From positions 43,172 through 107,171 of the forward strand of contig JALHRP010000002.1 in NCBI GenBank assembly GCA_022841365.1: a stretch of DNA of 64,000 nt, given 5' to 3'. Below are positions 27,443-36,662 of this stretch, piece after piece. The stretch comes from Chitinophagaceae bacterium (GTDB lineage: Bacteria; Bacteroidota; Bacteroidia; Chitinophagales; Chitinophagaceae). Numbering within the stretch: position 1 is the first letter of the stretch; the number at the start of each line of letters is the position of its first letter. The notes under the pieces are model-generated. The model was not told the origin of the DNA and did not search any database. It saw nothing but the letters and a program-made list of their open reading frames with translations. A program made the translations under genes and the position numbers.

Positions 27443-28705
27443 TTACTGAAAAATGATTTGCTCTCTGCCCGGCCCGTTGGAAACATATTTTACTTCTACC
27501 CCAAGGTATTGGTTAATAAAATTAAGATACAAATGCATTTGCTCAGGAAAATCGGCCCAGTTTTTACAATCTGTAACAGGCTTACTCCAGCCCTTAAAAG
27601 CTTTGTAAACGGGATCAATTTTAAGCTGACTGATGCCAAAAGGAATTTCGTCTGTTTCTTTTCCTTCTACATTGTACGATGTACATACTTTCAGATCGGG
27701 AAAGCTATCCAGCACATCGGCTTTTGTCATTACAATTTGTGTAACACCATTGATCATACAGGCAAACTTTAAAGCCACCAGATCAATCCATCCGCATCGG
27801 CGTGGGCGACCGGTGGTAGCACCAAATTCATTTCCGATTTTCCGTAATTCATCACCCGTTGCATCAAATAACTCTGTAGGAAAAGGACCGCTGCCCACTC
27901 TTGTACAATATGCTTTGGTAATGCCAATCACTTCTCCAATTTTATTAGGAGGTATGCCCAGGCCGGTACTTACACCAGCCGAAATGGTATTGGATGAAGT
28001 AACAAAAGGGAAGGTGCCAAAATCTACATCCAGCATACTTCCCTGTGCACCTTCGGCCAGCACTTTTTTACCTTCTGCAATTTTTTGGTTGATGAAATAC
28101 TCACCGTTTACAATGTTGAGTTGTTTCAGAAATTCAATGGCTTCAAAAAACTCCTGCTCCCATGCACTGATGTCTTCTGTAAACTGATAATTATCGAGCA
28201 GTTGCTGGTGTTTTGTACGAAGTTTATTGTACAGGTTTTTAAATCCGGGATCGAGTAAATCGCCAACACGCAGGGCATTGCGGCCTGTCTTATCCATATA
28301 CGCAGGACCGATTCCTTTGAGAGTGGAACCAATTTTTTCATCGCCTTTTGCCAACTCGGCGGCTTTATCTAAAGCACGGTGTGTTGGTATAATGAGGTTG
28401 GTACGTTGAGCAATAAAAAGATTCTCTTTTACATTTACGCCCATGGCTGCCACCTTCTCACATTCTTTTTTAAGTGTAACAGGATCCAGCACCACACCAT
28501 TGCCAATTAAATTAATGATGCCTTTATGAAAAATGCCGCTTGGTATTTGGTGCAGCACTACTTTTTCGCCTTTTACATAAAGTGTGTGCCCTGCATTAGG
28601 GCCACCCTGGAAACGGGCAATCACATCATATTTAGGTGCAAAAAAGTCAACAATCTTTCCTTTTCCTTCATCGCCCCACTGGAGGCCCAGAATTACATCA
28701 ACCAT
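27443..28705 (-). CDS. purA: Adenylosuccinate synthetase
   Basis: A 420-residue GTP-dependent enzyme that joins aspartate to IMP, the first committed step to AMP. The N-terminal LGLQWGDEGKGKIVDFF loop, His40 in GPNAGHTLYV, IGPAYMDKTGR, EGAQGSMLDVDFGTFPFVTSS and the GTP-specific TKADVLD are all visible. The length matches the family. It is followed on the same strand, after a 69-base gap, by the acidic protein gene. Confidence 0.97.
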   Translation of the reverse strand: MVDVILGLQWGDEGKGKIVDFFAPKYDVIARFQGGPNAGHTLYVKGEKVVLHQIPSGIFHKGIINLIGNGVVLDPVTLKKECEKVAAMGVNVKENLFIAQRTNLIIPTHRALDKAAELAKGDEKIGSTLKGIGPAYMDKTGRNALRVGDLLDPGFKNLYNKLRTKHQQLLDNYQFTEDISAWEQEFFEAIEFLKQLNIVNGEYFINQKIAEGKKVLAEGAQGSMLDVDFGTFPFVTSSNTISAGVSTGLGIPPNKIGEVIGITKAYCTRVGSGPFPTELFDATGDELRKIGNEFGATTGRPRRCGWIDLVALKFACMINGVTQIVMTKADVLDSFPDLKVCTSYNVEGKETDEIPFGISQLKIDPVYKAFKGWSKPVTDCKNWADFPEQMHLYLNFINQYLGVEVKYVSNGPGREQIIFQ

Positions 28706-28809
28706 AAAATAATTTGAGTAAATATTTAAGTGGCAAAAGTAAGTGTTGCTGTCAATTATCGCTCATTCTTATTTCTATATTGCTTATTTTTTATTAACAG
28801 GTATCAGGA

Positions 28810-29589
28810 CTATCTTGCCTTTACTCTTACCTGCATTGCATAACCGTAAGTATCCAATGGAGTGATTATGATATTCTCTTCTCCGGCAAAAGATAAATAA
28901 CGGAGTAATTTTTCTGTTGTAAACCGCTGGCTCCAGAATCCTTCTTTAGTGGCTGTAAAAGAATCCAGCTCATCTGTAATAACTGTCATGTTCATTTTCC
29001 TGTAAGACTCTTCCTGTTTTAAACGGGTAGAATCATGATCAATGTAACAGGCACCTAATACAATTTCTCCTCCCGGTTGCAGCAGCCGGTATGCATTTGA
29101 AAATACTGTTTGAAATTTTGGATTATCATCAAGCTGCAATCGTTTTTCTTTCGGGTTATAAGTTTCAAATGAAAAATCATCCGGATAAAAGTTTCCCGGT
29201 GTAAACCAGGTACACAAAATAAGATCATACTTTCTTTCCCATTCATAAAGCTTTGCAGCATCAAATAAATAAACATTCACCTTATCTCCAATTCCCATAT
29301 CTGCAATGAGCTTATTGGAAAGATCAATACAGGCCTGTGCATTGTCTGTACCATCATACTTTTCAATCAGCTCCCAGATATCTTTAATACCACTCAAATG
29401 TTTGGGAACTCTGGCATTTCCTATACCAATATCAAATATTGAAATGGGTGCTTTCTTTTTTTCTGCCAGTGTAGAAATAACTTTCTTCAACTCAATCATC
29501 TCTGCCCATTGCGCCTGAATTAAATATTCACTTACATATTGGAGATCAAAAGAAGTTGTTACAGTATTGGCATTGTCATACATGGCCAT
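28810..29589 (-). CDS. Class I SAM-dependent methyltransferase, substrate unknown
   Basis: A 259-residue protein. SIFDIGIGNARVPKHL is a SAM-binding loop in which the usual GxGxG is GIGNA, IEKYDGTDNAQACID supplies the acidic residue, and YDLILCTWFTPGNFYP is the motif IV region. A later LLQPGGEIVLGACY matches post-motif strands. No substrate signature is visible. It follows another methyltransferase gene by 24 bases on the same strand, so the two are likely co-transcribed. Confidence 0.8.
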   Translation of the reverse strand: MAMYDNANTVTTSFDLQYVSEYLIQAQWAEMIELKKVISTLAEKKKAPISIFDIGIGNARVPKHLSGIKDIWELIEKYDGTDNAQACIDLSNKLIADMGIGDKVNVYLFDAAKLYEWERKYDLILCTWFTPGNFYPDDFSFETYNPKEKRLQLDDNPKFQTVFSNAYRLLQPGGEIVLGACYIDHDSTRLKQEESYRKMNMTVITDELDSFTATKEGFWSQRFTTEKLLRYLSFAGEENIIITPLDTYGYAMQVRVKAR

Positions 29590-29613
29590 ATAACAAAGGA
29601 TTTAAACGTTTCA

Positions 29614-30357
29614 CTACGCTGCTTTTTGGGCAGTGATTACGAATGTATCAAAAGCATAAGAAGGTCTTGGCACACATTGCAACAGCTCAAACCCTGCCAA
29701 TGAAAGCAACAAAAACAGTTCTTCTTTCAGAAATGTACGTATAACAGAATCATCCTGACCAAGCTCAGTTAAGTTTTCGTTTTCTGCAACTTCATAATAA
29801 ACAGACAACCAGTTAAACGTAAACCCGCTTTGCAGGTTCACCGTCCAGTTACTTCTACGTTGATATTTTTTGTTTTGATGCACTGCAGTATGTATAATTT
29901 CTTCCCCATCTTTTATTCGTGAAATGAATGTTTGTGCATCAATAAAATCAAACACCAGAACTCCACCGTCTTGTAAATTCCTGTTGATGGATTGAAAGGT
30001 TTTTAACAGGTCTTCATTTGTAAGCAGATAACTGATGGTACGACCGGTAATAATACAGGATGCTGTTTTTTGAGGCAGTGAAAACTCCCGCATGTCGCCC
30101 TCAATAAAAGTTGCTTCGGGATGGTTCTGCTTTGCTATGGCCAGCATATCAGCGCTAACATCAAGACCTGTATATGTTAATCCCGATTTTAAAAAAGGAT
30201 CTGCCAGGTTTCCAGTGCCACAACCAATTTCAATAACTGACTTGCATTGATTCCTTGTAAGAACATCATTGTAAAATAAAAACTCCTCATCGTAGTTTAT
30301 AAAACTCCGGTACATGGCTTCATATACTGCCGACAGCCTTCTGTATAACTCCTTCAT
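29614..30357 (-). CDS. Class I SAM-dependent methyltransferase, substrate unknown
   Basis: A 247-residue protein with a textbook SAM fold: VIEIGCGTGNLADPFLKSG, LTYTGLDVSADMLAIAKQN, FIEGDMREFSL and a DGGVLVFDFID strand. It resembles small-molecule methyltransferases of the Methyltransf_25/UbiE type, though the C-terminal strands (WTVNLQSGFTFNWLSVYYEV) are closer to uncharacterised Bacteroidota members. It is the first gene of a methyltransferase pair. A terminator for the upstream TonB receptor lies before it. Confidence 0.83.
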   Translation of the reverse strand: MKELYRRLSAVYEAMYRSFINYDEEFLFYNDVLTRNQCKSVIEIGCGTGNLADPFLKSGLTYTGLDVSADMLAIAKQNHPEATFIEGDMREFSLPQKTASCIITGRTISYLLTNEDLLKTFQSINRNLQDGGVLVFDFIDAQTFISRIKDGEEIIHTAVHQNKKYQRRSNWTVNLQSGFTFNWLSVYYEVAENENLTELGQDDSVIRTFLKEELFLLLSLAGFELLQCVPRPSYAFDTFVITAQKAA

Positions 30358-30406
30358 AAAATTTCAGGTTGAAAGACCATTTCTTAAAGTTAAAATTTCT
30401 GCAAAC

Positions 30407-30437
30407 AAAAAAGGGTGTGAAAAATTTCACACCCTTT
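30407..30437 (-). terminator. Terminator of the TonB-dependent receptor gene
   Basis: On the - strand, AAAGGGTGTGAAA pairs with TTTCACACCCTTT, with the loop falling in the A/T centre, followed by a run of T at 30410-30407. It lies 19 bases after the receptor stop codon. Confidence 0.85.
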
Positions 30438-30455
30438 ATCTCTGCTGAATCTGAT

Positions 30456-33266
30456 TTAGAACTTAAATATAAACTGCGCCTGGAACATTGTTCCCAATTG
30501 GCTGAATTGTGAACCGTTGTAACCTAAAATACGGTAACGGCCGCTGAATGATAAAAATCCTTCCAGCAATTCTCTGTTTGCTGTATTTGATAAGGTTGAC
30601 TGTGCTGCTGCATAATTAGGATCTGATGAATTACCTGTTAATTCTAATTTCCACTTTGGTAACACATTGAAAATATTATTAACAGCAACGTTCACAGAAA
30701 TTTTTTCTGTAAAGTTGTAACCGAAATTTAAATCTGTAACAACTGCAGGCGAAAATACCTGTTTGATATTATTCATAATGGGCCCGCCATTATCTAGATC
30801 CTGAAATTTGGTTGGTCCGAATAAAGTGTTGTTTAAACTGATTCCTAATTTATTCATGCTGTAATCAAACCCTAATACTGCTTTGTACTGAGGACGGCCT
30901 TCTGTAAGTAATGATTTGATTTGCGCACTTAAGATAGAAGCGTTGGCAGATTTAATTGCATCGGGCTCATTTGGTGAACCTAAGATTTCATTACTCAACG
31001 TATAGTTACCGGCAAGGTTAATTCCCAGTTTACCTGAACCGATGCCAATGTTTTTATAGTTCATCACCAAATCAATACCCTGTGTTCTTGTTTTTACACC
31101 ATTGATGAAAAACTGAACACTTGCCAAATCAAAATTACCTGCTCCAACGCTGGCACCTTTTAAAATCCGTCCAAGCTCGGTTGTAGGATTAGCCAGTAAT
31201 TTATCATCTGTATTAATAGAAGAACTGTAAACAATCCGGTCGTTAATAGTAATGTTGTAATAATCAATTGTAATACTCAGGTTCTTCACCGGTGTTAAAC
31301 CCACACCAAATGTTAAGTTGATGGACTTTTCAGGAGTTAATAAGGGAACACCCAATGCAAAGGCCTGCTTACTTCTGTTGTTAAATAAACCCGACAATTG
31401 AATTGTACCGCTTGCAAATGATGCCTGTGTAGATTGTGTGTAGATCTGATGCAAAGTAGGTGCTCTGAAACCTGTTGATGCCGAAGCTCTGATAACAGCT
31501 TTACCATTAGCCAGTTTATAACGGGTAGACGCTTTCCATACAAAAGCTTCACCAAAATCACTATACTTTTCACCACGAATGGCTGCGTTAATTAAAAAGT
31601 CTTCTGTAACATCATACGTTGCATCTACATATGCACCTACGTTGAAACGCTTGTTGGTTCTTGCATTTTCTGCACGGATACCGGGAAATGAGTTTGAACC
31701 CTCTCCTGAATAAGAAGCAGTATCTCCTGCAATAATTTCAAATGTTTCTGATCTTACCTCTGTACCAAATGCCAAACTGAAATTGTTTGACAGATTTTTA
31801 GAAATGTCGTAGTTACCAACAATATGAGAGAATTTAGAACCGCCCGGTTTAAAAGAAGTTGGACTGGCTGCACCTAATGTACGGTTCACTGTATTTTCAA
31901 CTGTGTATGCAATCTGATTTCCGCCAAATGTAACAGCTACATCATGTGTCCATCCGCTTTTTACATTTTTTAATCCAACAGTTGCATTATAATCAAACAA
32001 ATCACCTTCAAAAGTTGGAACATAACCAAGGTAGCCTTCGTATAAAGGATCATTACCACCCGTATAATTTGGAGCTCCCGGAATTCTTTTGTGCAGTAAG
32101 CCTGCGTCAGTTCTCCAGTATGGAGTTCTGAAGTTTGCAAAACTTTTTGCTTTTTTAAATACCATGGCTGCATTGCTGTAAAACTGTCCGTTATCACCTA
32201 CAGGTAACCCGAGGTTATAATTAAACTTGCCTGCCTGAATATCACCGGAACCGTTGATATTATTCGCAGTAGGAAACCGATCTAAGTATCGGTTAATTGC
32301 CGCATCAGCAGATGCTGATCCGCCAAAAGTTGCAATTTCAGTTGGGCGGTGAATAATTCCTGAACGAACTGCACTGTTCTGCTGACTGAAATCAACTGTG
32401 TAGTTAATAAATCCTTTATCGCCAATGTTATTGCCGCTGTTAAATGCCAGTCCGTAATTTGCACCATCGCCTTTTGAAGTGATGCCGGAATTAAAAGTTA
32501 AAGAGCTATACTGGTATCTATCTTTCAAAATAACGTTCATTACACCTGCAATGGCATCAGAACCATATTGAGCAGATGCTCCATCTCTCAAAATTTCTAC
32601 ACGCTTGATCGCATCAACTGGAATACCTGAAAGATCTGCACCTGTTTCACCACGGCCGGGTGCAAACTGTACATATAATAATGAACTTAAGTTTTTCCGT
32701 TTGCCATTGATCAGAATCAATGTACGGCTTGGTCCGAGATTTCTGATTTCATATGGATCAAGTAAAGTTGTAGCATCATTCACGGGTGTATTCACCGTGT
32801 TAAAAGATGGAACACGATATTGCAACTGCTTATCAAAAGTTGTTTGTGCGGTTGTTCTCAATTCTCCGGCCGACAACACATCAACAGGTAACGGTGTACC
32901 TACTGATGTTCTGGGCAATGAACGGGAGCCTACAATAATAACATCTTCCAATCCTTTAGAGTCTTCGGTCAAATCAACATCAACAGTTTTTTGTTCACCT
33001 TCTGCCAATTGAACAGTAACGACTTGAGATGCAAATCCTGCAAAGGAAAATGTAATGCTGTAATTACCGGGTGCAAGTTTTAACGTGTATTTGCCATCTT
33101 CATCAGAAGTAGTACCTTTTCCTGATGGTCTTGCTGTAATGCTGGCCCCTGCAAGAGCAGCGCTTTTGCCTTTTACTGTACCGGTAAGTGTTCCCTGTGC
33201 TAATAAAAAGCTAGGAAAGATGATTGCCAACAGACAGATCATCCTTGCTAAATTTGTTGTTCTCAT
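30456..33266 (-). CDS. TonB-dependent outer-membrane receptor
   Basis: A 936-residue outer-membrane beta-barrel. A signal peptide ends near FLLAQ (residue 24). A carboxypeptidase-like regulatory domain follows (GTLTGTVKGKSAALAGASITA to about 105), then the plug domain with LEDVIIVGSR, DPYEIRNLGPSRTLILINGKR and VEILRDGASAQYGSDAIAGVMNVIL, and the barrel to a terminal Phe (QFIFKF). The plug is closer to siderophore/vitamin-type receptors than to SusC, and no SusD gene adjoins. The substrate cannot be told. No riboswitch or Fur-like site is evident in the 130 bases before the start. Confidence 0.92.
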   Translation of the reverse strand: MRTTNLARMICLLAIIFPSFLLAQGTLTGTVKGKSAALAGASITARPSGKGTTSDEDGKYTLKLAPGNYSITFSFAGFASQVVTVQLAEGEQKTVDVDLTEDSKGLEDVIIVGSRSLPRTSVGTPLPVDVLSAGELRTTAQTTFDKQLQYRVPSFNTVNTPVNDATTLLDPYEIRNLGPSRTLILINGKRKNLSSLLYVQFAPGRGETGADLSGIPVDAIKRVEILRDGASAQYGSDAIAGVMNVILKDRYQYSSLTFNSGITSKGDGANYGLAFNSGNNIGDKGFINYTVDFSQQNSAVRSGIIHRPTEIATFGGSASADAAINRYLDRFPTANNINGSGDIQAGKFNYNLGLPVGDNGQFYSNAAMVFKKAKSFANFRTPYWRTDAGLLHKRIPGAPNYTGGNDPLYEGYLGYVPTFEGDLFDYNATVGLKNVKSGWTHDVAVTFGGNQIAYTVENTVNRTLGAASPTSFKPGGSKFSHIVGNYDISKNLSNNFSLAFGTEVRSETFEIIAGDTASYSGEGSNSFPGIRAENARTNKRFNVGAYVDATYDVTEDFLINAAIRGEKYSDFGEAFVWKASTRYKLANGKAVIRASASTGFRAPTLHQIYTQSTQASFASGTIQLSGLFNNRSKQAFALGVPLLTPEKSINLTFGVGLTPVKNLSITIDYYNITINDRIVYSSSINTDDKLLANPTTELGRILKGASVGAGNFDLASVQFFINGVKTRTQGIDLVMNYKNIGIGSGKLGINLAGNYTLSNEILGSPNEPDAIKSANASILSAQIKSLLTEGRPQYKAVLGFDYSMNKLGISLNNTLFGPTKFQDLDNGGPIMNNIKQVFSPAVVTDLNFGYNFTEKISVNVAVNNIFNVLPKWKLELTGNSSDPNYAAAQSTLSNTANRELLEGFLSFSGRYRILGYNGSQFSQLGTMFQAQFIFKF

Positions 33267-33398
33267 TTATTTTGTTTTTGATTTAACTACAGGAAGTTCG
33301 CTCAAAAAAAAATGTAAACAAAAAAATTATAACAAAAAGATAACAACTCTTTTTTCGCAAAATTTACATTACAAATAAAAATAATGCGTGTGAACCTT

Positions 33399-35636
33399 TC
33401 AGGATATTTCTGTATCGTATCGTTCTACAGTTTCAATTCCTTTCATTTGAAGTAACCGGTTCACCAGTTCATCCAGCTCATCTTTATCGTGTACAAAAAT
33501 TTTAATGTTGCCTTCAAACAAACCTTCTTTTGCTTCAATGGTAATGGCACTGATGTTTAAACGCATTTCACTGCTGATGAGATTAGTGATCTTACTTACT
33601 ACTCCCACATCATCAACACCAATAATTTTAATACCGGTAAGAAAAGAGATTTCTTTATTCTTGGCCCATTTTGTTTTTACCACACGATGACCAAAGTTGG
33701 AGAGCAATCTGGCAGCGTTGGGACAATTGGTGCGGTGGATGATTAATCCTTTTCCTGTTGATACAAAACCAAACACATCATCGCCGGGAATGGGTTTGCA
33801 ACAGTTACCCAGCGTGTACACAATACGATCACTGCTCTCACCAAAAATGATGAGCTCAGAATCTTTTGGTGTAAGTGGTTTAGCCGGATCGTATTCAGGT
33901 TTGGGTTCCTGCAACGGCTTAACGGGTTTTGGCAACTCCAGTTTATCGCCATGCAGTTGCAACTCTTTGATTTCTTTAAGATCAATTGCTTTGGTGGCAA
34001 TTTTATAAAACAGATCCAGTTGCGAAGGCAGTTTGTAGTACTGCGTTAAGGTTTCTACATTCTGTAAATCGAAACTTGCACCCATTTGTTCCAGCTTGCG
34101 TTGAAGAATATATTTTCCTTCATCGGCCACTTTTCGTTTCTCTTCCTTCAGTGCATCTTTTATTCTGGATCTTGCTTTTGCTGTAACAATAAAACTCAAC
34201 CAGTCTTCACTTGGTTTTTGTTTACTGCTGGTAATAATTTCAATCTGATCTCCGCTGCGCAGTTTATGTGCAATAGGAACCAGTTTGTGATTTACTTTGG
34301 CACCAATGCAACGGCTTCCCACATCACTATGCACACTAAACGCAAAATCAAGAGCAGTTGCGCCCAATGGTAACATCTTTACATCGCCCTTTGGTGTGTA
34401 CACATAAATTTCTTCTGCAAGAAATGAACTTTTAAAATCCTGCAGAAAATCAAGTGAGCTGCTGTCCTGATTATTCAGCACTTCACGAATATTATGAAAC
34501 CATTTATCAAACCGGTCTTCGTCGCTGCTGCCTTCTTTATATTTCCAGTGTGCAGCTAAACCCTTCTCTGCAATTTCGTTCATGCGTTTGGTGCGGATCT
34601 GTACTTCAACCCACTTACCTTGCGGCCCCATTACTGTGGTGTGTAAGGCTTCGTATCCATTGCTCTTGGGATTGCTCAACCAGTCTCGCAAACGTTCCGG
34701 ACTGGGTGTGTACATATCGGTAACAATGGAGTATGCCTTCCAGCAATCTTCTTTTTCTTTTTCCTGCGGCGCATCAATGATCATACGGATAGCAAACAAA
34801 TCATACACTTCTTCAAAGCTGACACCTTTCTTTTTGATCTTGTTCGAAATGGAGTGAATGGATTTAGGGCGACCATAAATTTCGAAACTGGCAAAACCTG
34901 TCTTCTCCATTTTTTCTTTGATGGGTCGAATAAACTCATTGATATATCTGCTGCGTTCACGCTTTGTTTCTGAAAGTTTGCGTGCAATTTCTTTATACGT
35001 ATCAGGCTCCAGGTACTTCATGGAAAGATCTTCCATCTCTGTTTTCAAATTATACAACCCAAGCCTGTGTGCCAATGGTGCATACACATAAACCGTTTCA
35101 CTGGAAATCTTCAACTGCTTTTCACGCTTCATACTGTCCAGCGTACGCATATTGTGTAAACGATCAGCCAGTTTGATCAATATCACCCGTGGATCATCTG
35201 TAAGCGTTAATAAGATCTTTTTAAAGTTCTCTGCCTGTTGGGTAGAGTTGGCATCAACTACTGTGGAAATTTTTGTTAAGCCATCAATGATTCTTGCAAT
35301 CTCGTTTCCAAACTCACGGGCCACATCTTCTAAAGTTATATCAGTGTCTTCAACTGTATCATGCAACAATGCACAAATAGTAGAACGAACGCCTAATCCA
35401 ATTTCTTCAACACAAATTTGTGCAACAGCTAATGGATGCAGAATGTAAGGTTCGCCACTTTTGCGGCGCATGGTTTTATGTGCTTCTGCTGCCATTTCAA
35501 AAGCAGTACGCACCAGTTCCTTGTCGCCTTTTTTGAGTTTGGTTTTAAGCGAACGTAACAAACTGCGGTAGTGACGAAGGATTTCCTTTTTTTCCTGTTC
35601 GGGAGTAAGGGTATAGGCCGGTATGGTGGTTATCAT
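33399..35636 (-). CDS. Bifunctional (p)ppGpp synthetase/hydrolase (Rel/SpoT)
   Basis: 745 residues from MITTIPAY, which replaces a less likely start 45 bases upstream. The HD hydrolase domain has ICALLHDTVEDTDI. The synthetase domain has GRPKSIHSISNKI and GYEALHTTVMGPQG. A TGS domain begins at EEIYVYTPKGDVKMLP and an ACT domain ends the protein (GIKIIGVDDVGVVSKITNLIS). Both catalytic halves look intact, so this is the long-form stringent-response enzyme. Its start faces the divergent secreted-protein gene at 35754. Confidence 0.95.
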   Translation of the reverse strand: MITTIPAYTLTPEQEKKEILRHYRSLLRSLKTKLKKGDKELVRTAFEMAAEAHKTMRRKSGEPYILHPLAVAQICVEEIGLGVRSTICALLHDTVEDTDITLEDVAREFGNEIARIIDGLTKISTVVDANSTQQAENFKKILLTLTDDPRVILIKLADRLHNMRTLDSMKREKQLKISSETVYVYAPLAHRLGLYNLKTEMEDLSMKYLEPDTYKEIARKLSETKRERSRYINEFIRPIKEKMEKTGFASFEIYGRPKSIHSISNKIKKKGVSFEEVYDLFAIRMIIDAPQEKEKEDCWKAYSIVTDMYTPSPERLRDWLSNPKSNGYEALHTTVMGPQGKWVEVQIRTKRMNEIAEKGLAAHWKYKEGSSDEDRFDKWFHNIREVLNNQDSSSLDFLQDFKSSFLAEEIYVYTPKGDVKMLPLGATALDFAFSVHSDVGSRCIGAKVNHKLVPIAHKLRSGDQIEIITSSKQKPSEDWLSFIVTAKARSRIKDALKEEKRKVADEGKYILQRKLEQMGASFDLQNVETLTQYYKLPSQLDLFYKIATKAIDLKEIKELQLHGDKLELPKPVKPLQEPKPEYDPAKPLTPKDSELIIFGESSDRIVYTLGNCCKPIPGDDVFGFVSTGKGLIIHRTNCPNAARLLSNFGHRVVKTKWAKNKEISFLTGIKIIGVDDVGVVSKITNLISSEMRLNISAITIEAKEGLFEGNIKIFVHDKDELDELVNRLLQMKGIETVERYDTEIS

Positions 35637-35753
35637 TTCCAGTAACAGCGAATTTACGAAAAGATAAAAGGGTTTACACAAATATCATCAGCAAAAGTTT
35701 AAAGCAGCGTATTTAAGTTTAGGTTGATCATTACATATAATAACTGCAACACC

Positions 35754-36404
35754 ATGATCAACTCTGCCCACCTGATTATCCTGGCAAATATTTTTTCTTA
35801 CCTGTTGTTTGGCCCATGTTCCTGTAGATGCAAAAAAAATGAAACAGTTATTTTAATTGATGAGGAAACCAAAGCTTACACGGTATTTCAACCAAATTCC
35901 TTTTGGATTTATGATCATTATCCTGCAGGTATTAAAGACACGCAAAAATTAAACAGCGTTGTGAAATGGAAAGGACAATATATGTTCTGTTTACCTACAT
36001 ACGAGGTTTTTAAAACTGCCGGTTACAGCTCTCTTGCACAAGATTCTGTTTATTACGAATTAACCTCCGAAAATGACTATGGAAATTTATATTCCGTTTA
36101 CGCTGCTTCTCTGGATACTTCTGTAAGAAACACCCTTCCCCTTTATTTTTCAGGGAGTATAAATGATTCCATTATTGAAATACGTGGTAAAATGGCAACC
36201 CTTCGACTGATTAACATTTTAGATTCTTATCAAACAGGCAGCAGCAATTTCAGTTCAGTTAAAATTTTTGAACGAATCCCCTCAAGGTTCTACCCATCTG
36301 ATTCGCTGATCAAAATTTATTGGGCAAAAAATATCGGCATTATCAAAAAAGAGTATACAGGAGGCCGCTTTGAAGAGCTTATAAAATATGATGTAAAGCA
36401 ATAG
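35754..36404 (+). CDS. Secreted protein of unknown function
   Basis: A 216-residue protein starting at ATG 35754; a TTG 30 bases upstream is less likely. The N-terminal hydrophobic stretch (MINSAHLIILANIFSYLLFGP) is followed by CSCRCKK, which is not a clean lipobox, so lipid attachment is uncertain. The remainder is beta-strand rich with repeated Asp-Ser and Tyr residues. I recognise no domain. It is divergent from the Rel gene and lies upstream of the tRNA-Leu transcription start. Confidence 0.6.
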   Translation: MINSAHLIILANIFSYLLFGPCSCRCKKNETVILIDEETKAYTVFQPNSFWIYDHYPAGIKDTQKLNSVVKWKGQYMFCLPTYEVFKTAGYSSLAQDSVYYELTSENDYGNLYSVYAASLDTSVRNTLPLYFSGSINDSIIEIRGKMATLRLINILDSYQTGSSNFSSVKIFERIPSRFYPSDSLIKIYWAKNIGIIKKEYTGGRFEELIKYDVKQ

Positions 36405-36454
36405 ATCATATTGAAAAAACAGGCTCAACAACCAATAAATAAAGTATTTCCCCC

Positions 36455-36462
36455 TACCTTTG
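36455..36462 (+). promoter_or_regulatory. Predicted -7 box of the tRNA-Leu promoter
   Basis: TACCTTTG, preceded by CCCC just as at rplS, matches TAnnTTTG. It lies 25 bases before the tRNA 5' end. Confidence 0.6.
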
Positions 36463-36487
36463 CAGCCCGTTTTTAAACAAAGTTCTT

Positions 36488-36569
36488 CCGGATGTGGTGA
36501 AATTGGTAGACACGTCAGACTTAGGATCTGATGCCGTAAGGTGTGGGGGTTCGAGTCCCTCCATCCGGA
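36488..36569 (+). tRNA. tRNA-Leu (anticodon UAG)
   Basis: An 82-nt gene with acceptor stem CCGGATG/CATCCGG, discriminator A at 36569, D-loop AAATTGGTAGAC, anticodon stem TCAGA/TCTGA with loop CTTAGGA (anticodon TAG), a class II variable arm (TGCCGTAAGGTG) and T-arm GGGGGTTCGAGTCCCTC. The 3' CCA is not encoded and must be added. It reads CUA/CUG leucine codons. It is followed by word repeats rather than a clear terminator. Confidence 0.96.
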
Positions 36570-36576
36570 CTTTTTA

Positions 36577-36655
36577 AAAGTTTAAGGTTTCAAGTTTAAG
36601 GTTGTAAAACACTCCCATCAATAACTTTAAACGTTTTAACCTTAAACGTTCAACT
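36577..36655. repeat. Two-armed word-repeat gap between tRNA-Leu and tig
   Basis: After the tRNA, GTTTAAGGTT occurs twice (36580-36589 and 36594-36603). Just before tig, its exact complement AACCTTAAAC occurs at 36638-36647 among AACTTTAAACG, TTTTAACC and TTAAACGTTCAAC. The two arms can fold into an imperfect hairpin of about 75 bases. Confidence 0.65.
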
Positions 36656-36662
36656 CAAAAAT

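Noticed and set aside
27633-28187. 184-codon frame antisense to purA
   Set aside because: purA is certain on the other strand and the frame is a shadow of its codon use.
30456-33266. SusC/SusD polysaccharide-utilisation locus
   Set aside because: No SusD-like lipoprotein or glycoside hydrolase adjoins. The neighbours are methyltransferases and Rel.
33267-33398. Riboswitch or Fur-type site before the TonB receptor
   Set aside because: The region is short and A/T-rich with no B12 box, no conserved stems and no clear inverted repeat.
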